A DNA stretch of 64,000 bases from Porphyra umbilicalis (taxonomy: Eukaryota; Rhodophyta; Bangiophyceae; Bangiales; Bangiaceae). A program made the translations under genes and the position numbers. A model generated the notes under the pieces. The model saw only the letters and a program-made list of their open reading frames with translations, had not been told where the DNA came from and did no database searches. The stretch is from the NCBI GenBank assembly GCA_002049455.2, contig KV918817.1, positions 244,265 to 308,264 of the forward strand, given 5' to 3'. Of this stretch, positions 55,614-64,000 are shown piece by piece. The stretch's first letter is position 1. Each line of letters starts with the position of its first letter.

Positions 55614-56406
55614 GACGGGCTAAAGGGGGGAGCGAGAAGATGAAGAGAAGTCGTGCAAGAGAGGCCGAGGTGACCCACACAGAGGGGACCAAGTGAGAAA
55701 GTGGCAGCGTCTCGGCAGCACATGGGCCAAAGAAAAAAAAAGCCCGGAGGCGATGCGGAGCGGCACCACGCACCGCCACCAAATCCACCACCAACGCCAC
55801 TCGGTCGTAGGCTCGGCCGGTCCGCGCGTCGCGGTGCGCGGCCGACCGGGTGGGGCGCCAGAGGCACGGCACGGTGGCAACCGCGCGGGCGGCTGCCAGG
55901 AGTGGTGCCGAACCGTCAGCCGCCAAGGATGCTGAGCAGCACCCACAGTGCGCGAGAGCGTGTGCGAAGGCCGCCTCAGCCAAACGGCTGTCAGGGCCGT
56001 CGTGGCCAGGCCTCTCGCTGCGACGTGCGGCGAGAGTCAAGCAGTTGGCGAGCGCCCAGGACCATTCAAGGCTCCTTGGTTGCATGCTCATGAACTAATT
56101 ATCGATGCTATCGTACGGACGAGAAACGCCGTGGTTAATTTTCACTCGTTGGGGCGTTTTCATGTGGTACGGTAAATTGCATAGTCAAGGTCAAGATCAA
56201 AATCAACATGCGAGGGAGTGTCCCAGCCATTCATTCGGACGAATGTTGCGGATCGACCCACGCAAAGTCAAAGAAGACCTCCACATCTTGATTTCGACCA
56301 CATAGGGAAACACTGCGAAAATGAAATGTAAGTATTAAGGTTTGCCTGAGACTGAGGTCTGGTCCCCATTGACTGGCCAGCGCTGTCGCGAGGACGCCAC
56401 CCCACG
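55614..56406. other. Spacer between two minus-strand genes
   Basis: Probable promoter of the tandem kinase gene and 3' flank of the SSL gene. No supported gene. Confidence 0.5.
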
Positions 56407-57763
56407 TCACTGGCTGGCCGACACTGCCGAAGGGACGTCCCCCCCAGCCCCATCCACGCGCCCCACAAAATTCCCGAGAAGCACGCCGAGGTACAGAGGC
56501 GTGGCGCCCCCCCCCCGGGATACGCAGCGCGCCACGGAGGAGACGAGCCCCAACGCTCGCCGCGGGTCGCCCAGCATCCCGTCCACCTCCCCCGCCTCGG
56601 TCACGTGCGCAACGACGCTGTACGGCGTCCGGTAGGGGCGGAGGCGGCGGGGCACGGCGGCGACCAAGCGGCGCGCCCACGCCGGCGCGACGCGCAGCGC
56701 GCGCAGCATTGGCGGCACGGGCACAAAGACCGACACCCAGTAGCCGCCGCGCGCGCTGTCATCCCGCGACACGCCGTCGGGCATGCCCGGCAGCGGCGGG
56801 CCGAGGCGGCTCACGGCGCCGCTCGGGAGGGCCACCCGCACCAGCCGCGCGCCGTACGTTTCGGCCACGACCACGGAGCGGCCGTCGGGGGCGACCGCCA
56901 CCCCATTGGCAAAGTGGAAGGCGTGGGGGGTGACGGCGCGGACGACGGCGCCGCGCGGGCCCGCCGGATCGACGGCCAGCAGGCAGCCGGTCGGGACGCC
57001 CGACAGGGCGTCGCGCACCGACGCCTCAAACGTGTCGACGCGGCCGCCGCGGTCGCCGCCGCCGCCGCCGCCGCCGCGGGCGCCCGGGAATGGCGGCGGC
57101 GCAATCACCGACGAGTCGGTAAAGTAGACGGTGCCCGACACGGGGCACACGGCCACGGCGTTGGCGTAGGCGACCGGCCGCGCAGCAGCGGCGGCGGCGG
57201 TGGCGGCGGCGGGGGGGGGGGACCACCACCGGGCAGCGGCGCGGCGGCGGCCAGCACCTCCACACCCGCGCCGGCGGTCGTCGGCTCGCCCGTCGCCGCG
57301 TCGACGGGCAGGCGCAAGAGGCCGCGGCTCGCGTCGGCCACGTACAAGGTGGCACCGTCGGCGGAAAAGGCGGCGCCGAGGGGGGAACCCCCCACCCCCC
57401 GACCCGCACCGGCGCCGGCAGGCGGTCGGCGTCTGCCGGGTACCCCCCCCGCCCCCCCTCGGCAGCCGGCGGTCGTGGCGGTGGCGGCGGCGGCAGCCGC
57501 CACAATCCCCCCCCCGCGTCGGCGGTGTAGGGCGTGCAGGCGGCCGGGTGAAAAAACACCGTCTCCCCCGAGCGGATGGCGCCGCCGCCGACGCGGCTCG
57601 TCGCCGCCGCAAGGCCGTCGGCTGCCGCCCAGGCGCCGTCGAGGCGCGCGGCCGCCGCGGGCGTCACCCCGTCGCGCGGGGGGGGCGCCGGCCGGGAGAG
57701 CGCCACGGCGGCGGCGGCGACGGCGGCGGCGGCGACGGCGAGGCAGGTGCGGCGGGGCTCCAT
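56407..57763 (-). CDS. Strictosidine-synthase-like / APMAP-type beta-propeller protein, frame changes at two homopolymers
   Basis: ATG at 57763 opens a reading with a hydrophobic N-terminal anchor (CLAVAAAAVAAAAVAL), then GAIRSGETVFFH and YTADAGGGLWRL. After G/C runs at 57386-57401 the next frame gives GAAFSADGATLYVADASRG. After the 11-G run 57211-57221 the third frame carries AYANAVAVCPVSGTVYFTDSS, FHFANGVAVAPDGRSVVVAE, LPGMPDGVSRD, GGYWVSVFVP and LYLGVLLGNFVGRV, ending in TGA at 56407-56409. This is the six-bladed propeller order of SSL/APMAP proteins. These are membrane-anchored, mostly esterase-like proteins of the secretory system; only a few plant members make strictosidine, so that activity should not be assumed. 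Confidence 0.75.
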
Positions 57764-58535
57764 GGCCGGCAGGGGGGGGTCCCCGCAAGCCGGTTCGGGG
57801 GGGGGGGGGTGCAAACGATGGAGAGAAAAAGCAGAAGGGGCGGGGGAGGTGCTCTCCCCAAATGGCAGAGGTGGAGGGGCGCGCAGACGGCCGCGGCGGC
57901 GGTCTGGGCGGTGGCGCCGCGCGCGTGGGCGGCGCGCACGCCCGTGCGTCTGCTGTTTGCCGGCCGCCACCACCGGCACCGCTACCACCGACGCGGAACC
58001 CCACAGCCGCCGCCGTCGGTGTCGGAGAGCTCGACCGAGGCCGCCGAGCGGGTAGCGTGGCAGCGTTGGCGACACCGGGAGGGCGGTGCAAAGCCTGCTA
58101 ATCACAGCGGCAAAGAGGACGCATTGGTTGTTTAGATCCAGTCGACGAATTCGGTTGTACTCGTCCCGGCAGCTAAATTCGCGTGTCCAGATAAGGTTAT
58201 AATGCTGAATTACTGTGGTCCACGTTCTCCAAAGATGCTCTTGACGCTCTACTATCTGTCTCTCAATGTAAAACTATTGTTACTGTTCGCCCGTGGACGC
58301 AGTTTTCACAAACTCGCTGTCCGCAAGCCACGGCGTAGAGCTGAATGGAAAGCACTGGGTCTCGGCACTCGGAAGGCCCGCGTGCAGACGTGTCTCGCGG
58401 CCCCGTCCGTCACCCCGCCGACCAGCCACCCACCCCCACCCACCCACACCCCGCGCCTTGCTGGTTCCGCTGTTGCTGCAGCCCCAAGGTGCTGCTGTGT
58501 TCTCCCCACCCCCCCTGTCGCCTCTCCCCCCCCCC
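57764..58535. other. Divergent promoter region
   Basis: Lies between the minus-strand SSL gene and the plus-strand dCTP pyrophosphatase gene, so it probably holds both promoters. AT-richer in 58130-58330. No gene is seen. Confidence 0.5.
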
Positions 58536-59677
58536 ATGGCGCCGACCGTGTGGCCGACGACGGGCCCGTATGCGAGCCTCGAAGACATCCGCGCGCGGCA
58601 GGCGGCGTTTGCCACTGCCCGCGACTGGGGCGCCTACCACACGCCGCGCAACCTGCTCCTGGCGCTTGTTGGGGAGGTTGGGGAGCTGGCCGAGTGCTTC
58701 CAGTGGAAACCCGACGCGGTCCCTGGCGGCGGCGGCGGCCGAGGCGCTGCCGCCGCCGCTGCGTCGTCGGCCAATGGCGGCGGCCACGGCGGCGGCAATT
58801 GCGGCGGCAATGGCGGCGACGACGGCGGGCGGCCGAGCGCCCTTGGCCCCGACTGGTCGGCGGAGGAAGTGACGCACCTCGGCGAGGAGCTCGCCGACGT
58901 GACCCTCTACCTCATCCGCCTCGCCGACGTGTGCGGCGTCGACCTTCCGGCGGCGGTGCACCGCAAGGTCGGGCTCAATGGCGTCAAGTACCCGGCGCGA
59001 CGGGCGCGGGGGCGGGCGACCAAGTATACGGGGCTTGCCGCCGAGGCCGCCGCCGAGGCGGCGGCGGCGACCGCGGCCGGCGGCGCTACGGCAGGGGGGG
59101 GGGGGGTGAGAGCGACGCCGCCGCAGATGTGGCCGCACCTGCACCCGCCACGGCGGCGCCCCGCCTCCCCTCCGCCTCGTCCCTCGTGGAAATTGCCGCT
59201 GTCGCCGTCGCGGCCGCCCCGCCCCGGCCGTCGGCCGACTCGTCGCCCGCCGCCGCCGCCGCCGCCGCAGCGGTCGCCGACCAGCGGCCGCAGCGCAGGC
59301 CGTCGGCCGACCCGTCGCCTGCCGCCGCCGCCGCCGCCGGAGCGGTCGCCGACCAGCGGCCGCAGCGCAGCGTCGACGCGCCGACGCGGGGCGAGGGGGT
59401 GCCTGCCCCAACCCCCACCACGCAGCGGCGGCAGCGGCCGTTGCCGCCGCCGCCCGTCGTGGCGGCGCACCCCCCACCGGGGCAGCTTGCGGCCGCCACG
59501 GGGGCGGGCACCAGACGCACCGGTGACCGTGGCGGCGGGGGTGGTGGCCGCGGGGGGAGGGGTGCCGCCGACGGCGGTGGAGGGGGTGGTGGCCGCCGTG
59601 ACCCACCGGCGGCTGCTGCTGCCCGGTCGCCCCCCAACGGCGGCGGCGGCGGTGGACATGGGGTGTCGAGCCCCTGA
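58536..59677 (+). CDS. dCTP pyrophosphatase 1-like (all-alpha NTP pyrophosphatase, MazG-like)
   Basis: ATG at 58536. The first 180 residues match the DCTPP1 family closely: SLEDIRARQAAFATARDWG, YHTPRNLLLALVGEVGELAE, CFQWKPD, then WSAEEVTHLGEELADVTLYL, IRLADVCGVDLP and KYPARRARGRATKYT. The metal-binding ExxE (EVGELAE) and ExxD (EELAD) motifs are intact. It hydrolyses dCTP and modified dCTP to monophosphate and pyrophosphate, cleaning the nucleotide pool. A Gly/Asn/Ala insert of about 45 residues separates the first two helices and is unusual. Beyond 59094-59105, a 12-G run, the frame shifts and a low-complexity Ala/Pro tail follows; stops at 59677 or, in the original frame, near 59822 are both possible. 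Only the catalytic part (to about 59030) is secure. Confidence 0.8.
59225..59375. repeat. 69 bp duplication in the dCTP pyrophosphatase tail
   Basis: CGTCGGCCGACTCGTCGCC...GACCAGCGGCCGCAGCGC is present twice in tandem, reading PSAD(S/P)SPAAAAAA.AVADQ in one frame. Confidence 0.65.
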
Positions 59678-60457
59678 CGCGCACGACTGCCGACGGGCGT
59701 GGCACGCGCGGGGCGTGCGCTTCGCGTCTTGCTGCCGCTGCCGTGCGGGTGGGATCGCGTCGGCGTCGATCGGGCACCGGTGTCTGTTTCTGCGCGTGGC
59801 GGGCGGTGGGGGTGGCGGGTGAGGCGGCGCGAGCCGAACACGCAGGGGGGGGGGGGGCGGGGCAAGCGCCGCGTGCGCCGCTGCCACCTGGGGAGGATGC
59901 GAGGTACGCGGGAGGGGCGGCGACGGCGGGGCAGCAGTGGCCGCCCCTCCCGCACCGCTTCGCCCCCTCGTCGGCGGCGGGGACGGCGGCGGCAGCGACG
60001 ATGGCGACGGCGCCGCACCCCCCGTGACCCCGTCCTTTGCCGTCGTGTGGCTGTTGGATCTCGCCGGCTTTGCCATCATTGGTGTTGCCGCCGCAGACGG
60101 GTGGGCGCCCCCCCCTCACCGCCGTGTCCGCCGCCATGGAGGGTGCCCCCCGCCCCACCGCCGCGTCCGCCGTCACGGAGGGTGTTCCCCGCCCCGCAGC
60201 AGCGGCCGTCGACCGACAGCTGTGGCATGCGGTAGCGCTCGAGTGGTCCTCTCCGTCACCGCCGCGGTGGACGCCTTTTTTCTGCAAGAACGCGGCGTCG
60301 TCCTTTGGTGTGTGCTACACAGCTGGTGGATTGGCGTGACCTGACTCCGACACTCGTGAACCACCGAGGCTCTTTGTGGTGCTGTGAGCTCATTTTCATC
60401 GAAGGACGCGCTCCGAAGCTCTTCGTTGCCCTTTTTCTATTTGGACCTCTTGTGGAA

Positions 60458-60526
60458 TACTGTACAGCCGTTCTCCCAAAAATCCCGCACTCCAACTGTT
60501 GCAAAAGACTTCCAAATCGGTCCACC
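60458..60526 (+). repeat. Dispersed fold-back repeat, copy 2 (single arm)
   Basis: ACAGCCGTTCTCCCAAAAA, then TCCCGCACTCCAACTG, then TTGCAAAAGACTTCC match the reverse complement of 8391-8490. Only one arm is present here; GC-rich sequence follows abruptly. Confidence 0.6.
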
Positions 60527-62891
60527 CCCCCGCGCCGCGTGCCCCCTCCTCCGCGACGCCCGCGCCTGGTCCACCGGCGCACCGAGCAGCGAGTGCCGAC
60601 CCCCCGCCGCCGCCGCGCCGCGTGGCGCCCCCCAGAGGCGCGGGGGCCCTCGCCGACCGTCGCCGGCGCGCGCCGGCACACCCGCAGACTGACGCCCACG
60701 CGCCCGACACGCCCGCCGACACCACGGCCGGCGCGCCGGTCGCAGAAGGGGGCGGCAAACGATGGCGGTCGGCGCGGTGGCCGACGGGGCGGTGCCGATG
60801 CAGCGGCGCGCCGCCGCCCGCCCGCTCGCGCGCGCGGCGCACGGCGCCGACCGCCTGGTCTCGACTCGCACAGACGCCACCCCGACGGGCGGCGCAGGCC
60901 GCCGGCGGCCGCTACGGTGGTGTCGCCGCATCCCCCCCCCCCCCCCCCCCCCCCCTACCCCACCACCCCACCGCGTCGCACCGACAACGTCACGGGCAGC
61001 ACGGCGCGCGGGGTGGCTGCCGCGCCGCCGCCGGCGCCCGACGCCACTCACGGCAATGCTCGCGACGCCCGCGGGTGCCCGCGCCGCCGTAGGACCGACG
61101 GTGGCGCAGCGCCGCCGCGGCGCCCCGAGCGGCACCGGCACGGGTGACGGCGGCGGGCGGCAGGTGCGGCCAGCCCTCTCCCCTGTGCCACGACCGCGGT
61201 GCGCCACCGACGGGGCCGTCGTGGCTCACCGTTCGCCCGCGGGCGGTCGCACCCGCGGGAGTGGGCAAAGGCACCGACCGCCACCGCTGCTGCCGCCGCC
61301 GCCACCCGTCGGCACGGCGCCACCGCCGAGCGGCGGCGGCGGTGATTGAAGCTGATGGCACTCTGCCTCTGGCAGTTGCGGGTGCGGCTTTCACCGTCGC
61401 AGCGGCAGCCGCGTCCGCTCCTTTGCCGCCGTCATCAGCGGCACTAGCGCGGCCAGCAGCGCTGCGCTTCCTCCCACCAGGATCTATGGCCCCCCCTCTC
61501 CGTGACACGGCGAGGAACCACGGGGAAGAATGGGCGACGCCAGGATTGTATGAGTCGCCATCCCGCGCCCCCCATCCATATGGCCAGCTCCGCCACCGTG
61601 AACGCGGCGGCGGTAGCGGCGGCGGGGAGCAAGTGTGCAAGCTCCGCGAATGGCGGCAGCCACCGATACCCACCGGCAGTCTCATCCCCGACGCAGGGAG
61701 TGACTCCTTGCCGACGCCCACCGCGATGCGCACTTCTGGCACCCCACCGAGGGAGATGCCGCAGCGGCAGTTTCGAGGGAGGGAGCCCGTTGGCGCTGCC
61801 GTGCGCGGTGATTGCGTGGTGGCCGGCGACACGCGTGCAACGGTGCGCGGATGTCACCTCCGCGTGTGAAGCGCCGCCGGCCTCGGCGCGGACGGCGGCG
61901 GTAAACGAGGAAACGCCACCCGCCCCGCCTGCGGTCGTGGCGCTGGCGCCGCGCAGCCCCGCTGTACAGTCCCGCCGCCATTGTCGGCACGGCAGTCACG
62001 GTGCCGGTGGGGGGGGGGCGTCGAGCGGGCGCAGGTCAATGACCGTCGTGTTGTGAGCGGCTTGGTCTCTCACACGCACACCCGGCTAGAGTGCGCGTGC
62101 GTGTGCTCGCTCTCCCCCCCGCGTTTGCTACATTTTAGTCGCAGATGCGAAGGTAAACGCTCTGCCCTTTTCCCTTTGCGCGCGGGGCTAGTCCCCGAGG
62201 CGCGTCCTTTTACACGCTCTCAGGCGGCGCCCGCTCTCCCACGGCACACCGCCTCCCGCCCGCACTCCCCCGGCACGCCCTCCCCCGGCTCGCCCTACCC
62301 GCGCACTCCGTGCGGACCCGCTCTCCCCGGGGTGAGCCCCGCGCCCGTCCCGGTTTACATCCCGTGGGGAGCGGTGCGCACGCATGGACGCTGCTGCCCT
62401 CGCGAAGCCGTTCCGCCCCCGTCACCCACACATGCTGGTCCCAGGCCGACCGCCCGACGAGGGGCCCGCCCTGTCCGCGTGGCTGGCCACTCAGCGCCGC
62501 CGCCCGACGTGGGTGTCACCCACCATGGCTTGTATGCTACCCTGGCTGTGGCTCCACTGGTGACGCCGCCCTTCGCCGGACACCTCGCGAGTTCCGTAGG
62601 TACAGGGGGGGCACTTAGTCTTTTGCTCCCCCTGTCCTCACCATACGTCGTCACGGCAGCGGAGGCGGGGGCGGTATCTGGCAGCCAGCCGCTTGCAGCG
62701 ACGGTCGGGAAGGTGAGGGGAAGAGATGTGAGGGTGGGGGCAGGGGGTGAGGGTGCCCGTGTTATTCGCTGCTGCCGAGGGGGCGGACGGACGCCGCGAG
62801 GATATGGCTCGTCTTCCAGGCTGGACGAGCCTTGCGCCGCGGTCTCGGACGGTTCAAAATCCGGGCCGGACCCGGGCAGTCGTCCAAAAAA

Positions 62892-62943
62892 AAATCGGAT
62901 AGCGCCCCCACAGCGCTTGAACAGCGCCCAAACCAACAGCGCG
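62892..62943. repeat. GCGCC word cluster, second copy
   Basis: After an A-run, AGCGCC and CAGCGC words recur four to five times; compare 43237-43320. Confidence 0.4.
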
Positions 62944-63847
62944 CCAGGCGTCACTCCTGACCGTAAAAAACGCTCGAGCGAGAACCACCGTTAGGAGCAG
63001 CATGGATGTCACAAGAGACAGACGATGGCCGCCGCGGCGCTTGCCACAGGCGTCATCACAGGATGCATATGGATACAGTGTACGCGGCTCTGTCTACCGT
63101 GATTGCTCGGGCGCGTCGGATTGGGCGACAGATACTCCTCACTGCCCGCTCGCGCGAGCATCCAGCCTGGATTCCCATTTGTCAGCCGACCCTCCGCAAT
63201 ATTGTCCGATACTCCATTTCCCATCGAACACTTTGTTCGGTAGGCCCCGCACACTCTCCCGTTGGGTTCGCGCCACAGCGAAAGCTGACGGGAACGTCCC
63301 GATCCGCAGGAACAGCGCACGTATGGATAGTAGTGCTGGACAGCCAGTGGCAGGTTCGGGCGAGCTTGAGAGCTCTGCTCACTCGGAGCAGGTCGCTTGT
63401 CTGAGGGGTGTATGTCCACGAGATCCGGTGTGGGAGGTGGGCCCACCAGTGGCGCTCCCAAACGCAGCTGCTGAGGCGGTCAACCTTGCACCTCGGCGTG
63501 GCCTGCCTCCTCTGAGCAAGCTCGAAACACACCCTTCCTATCCTTCCGTTTCAGCGCTCCTCACCGAAGACGTGCACGGCACCTGTTTCCCGCCCCCCCA
63601 CGCGCGCTCGTCGCGGAGACTCGCACTTTTATGTGTAGCGACGCCCGAGCGAGGGTGTGCATGCCCCGCCGTCACCGCTCCCGTCGTCGTACCGCTCTCC
63701 TCTTTCCCCACCCCCACCCAGCAGCTCTTGGGAGATCCTGCAGCGGTGTGCACGACACGAGTGCACTGCGCACCACCGCCGAGTCCCCGCCTGCGGGCGA
63801 CGTGTGCTGACGGTCGCTGAGGCGGGTTCCGCCACCCCACGCCCGCC

Positions 63848-64000
63848 ATGTCGGTCGAGCTCTTCCCCGGGGGGACACTCAACCAGACGCTGCTCTCCGA
63901 GACGGTGAACGAGCTGCGAGAGTCGGTGAATGCTCTGAGTGAGACCACAGTCGACACCAACGGTGCCCTCGATGTCTTCTTCACCCTTGCGTCGGGATAC
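63848..64000 (+). CDS. 5' end of a probable ammonium transporter (AMT/Rh family)
   Basis: ATG at 63848 after a short GC leader (GCCCGCC before ATG); the frame is open to the window end (51 codons). It begins MSVELFPGGTLNQTLLSE, then an amphipathic stretch, then TNGALDVFFTLASGY. The last part resembles the start of the first membrane helix of AMT-type ammonium transporters, where similar xxDxFFxL...GY sequences precede a VFxMQxGFA core. The identification rests on this short piece only. If right, it is a plasma-membrane ammonium channel. Confidence 0.45.
   Translation, partial: MSVELFPGGTLNQTLLSETVNELRESVNALSETTVDTNGALDVFFTLASGY

Larger units (their letters stand above)
59823..63847. other. 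Long GC-rich stretch without a resolved gene
   Basis: Around 60035-60100 the plus strand encodes a possible membrane segment (FAVVWLLDLAGFAIIGVAAA), followed by a duplicated block of about 40 bases at 60118-60200. Near 60762 an ATG opens an Arg/Ala-rich start resembling a transit peptide before a long C run at 60931-60953. Frames from 61330 to 62056 are open on both strands. I cannot tie any of these to a family or build a convincing gene model. Confidence 0.35.

Noticed and set aside
56407-57763. Calling the beta-propeller gene a strictosidine synthase enzyme
   Set aside because: Only a few plant members make strictosidine; most SSL/APMAP proteins do not, and nothing here supports alkaloid synthesis.
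62830-62885. A possible tRNA gene (GGTTCAAAATCC resembles a B box)
   Set aside because: The loop has one base too many and no matching acceptor stem or anticodon arm could be drawn around it.
63002-63820. A 272-codon open frame upstream of the ammonium transporter start
   Set aside because: Mixed composition with no domain or signal, overlapping frames on both strands, and it lies in the likely promoter and leader of the downstream gene.

Overview
This is a GC-rich nuclear window from a eukaryote. Genes have spliceosomal GT-AG introns, the proteins are rich in Ala, Gly, Arg and Pro, G and C homopolymers of 8 to 25 bases are frequent, and eukaryotic transposon families are common. A bangiophyte red alga of the Porphyra/Pyropia type is my best guess. 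That is inference; the sequence itself only proves a GC-rich, intron-containing eukaryote, most likely an alga.

Layout. From 1 to about 18.4 kb the window is mostly mobile DNA: a partial Cys/Trp-rich gene at the left edge, a Myb/SANT-like PIF/Harbinger-type gene with a broken RGG tail, a 2.9 kb fold-back element with about 465 bp inverted arms and a 5 bp target duplication that carries a nested TA-flanked MITE, a dead Harbinger nuclease next to a minisatellite, and a young Ty1/copia element (12558-18399) with near-identical LTRs. From 18.7 to 25.3 kb lie an unrecognised frameshifted gene, a protein kinase and a Cys-rich gene beside a trinucleotide-like array. From 28 to 33.2 kb is the most notable gene pair: an E(z)-type histone methyltransferase gene (CXC plus SET) and a Su(z)12-type VEFS-box gene, tail to tail and 224 bp apart. 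Together these encode the two core catalytic partners of Polycomb Repressive Complex 2. From 35 to 43 kb are minisatellites, one small gene and a Tc1/mariner-IS630-type DDE transposase beside an 81 bp (27-residue) coding repeat array that also occurs at 28.2 kb.

From 45 to 60 kb is a compact housekeeping and signalling block: TFIIA large subunit, a MAP kinase with a TAY activation-loop motif, a three-exon mitochondrial pyruvate carrier subunit, a tandem pseudokinase-kinase gene resembling the JAK layout, a strictosidine-synthase-like/APMAP beta-propeller protein and a dCTP pyrophosphatase. The right edge holds the start of a probable ammonium transporter.

A recurring feature is that otherwise clean genes change reading frame exactly at G or C homopolymers. 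This is either assembly error or real slippage. Several transposon frames are closed by stops that look like C-to-T changes.
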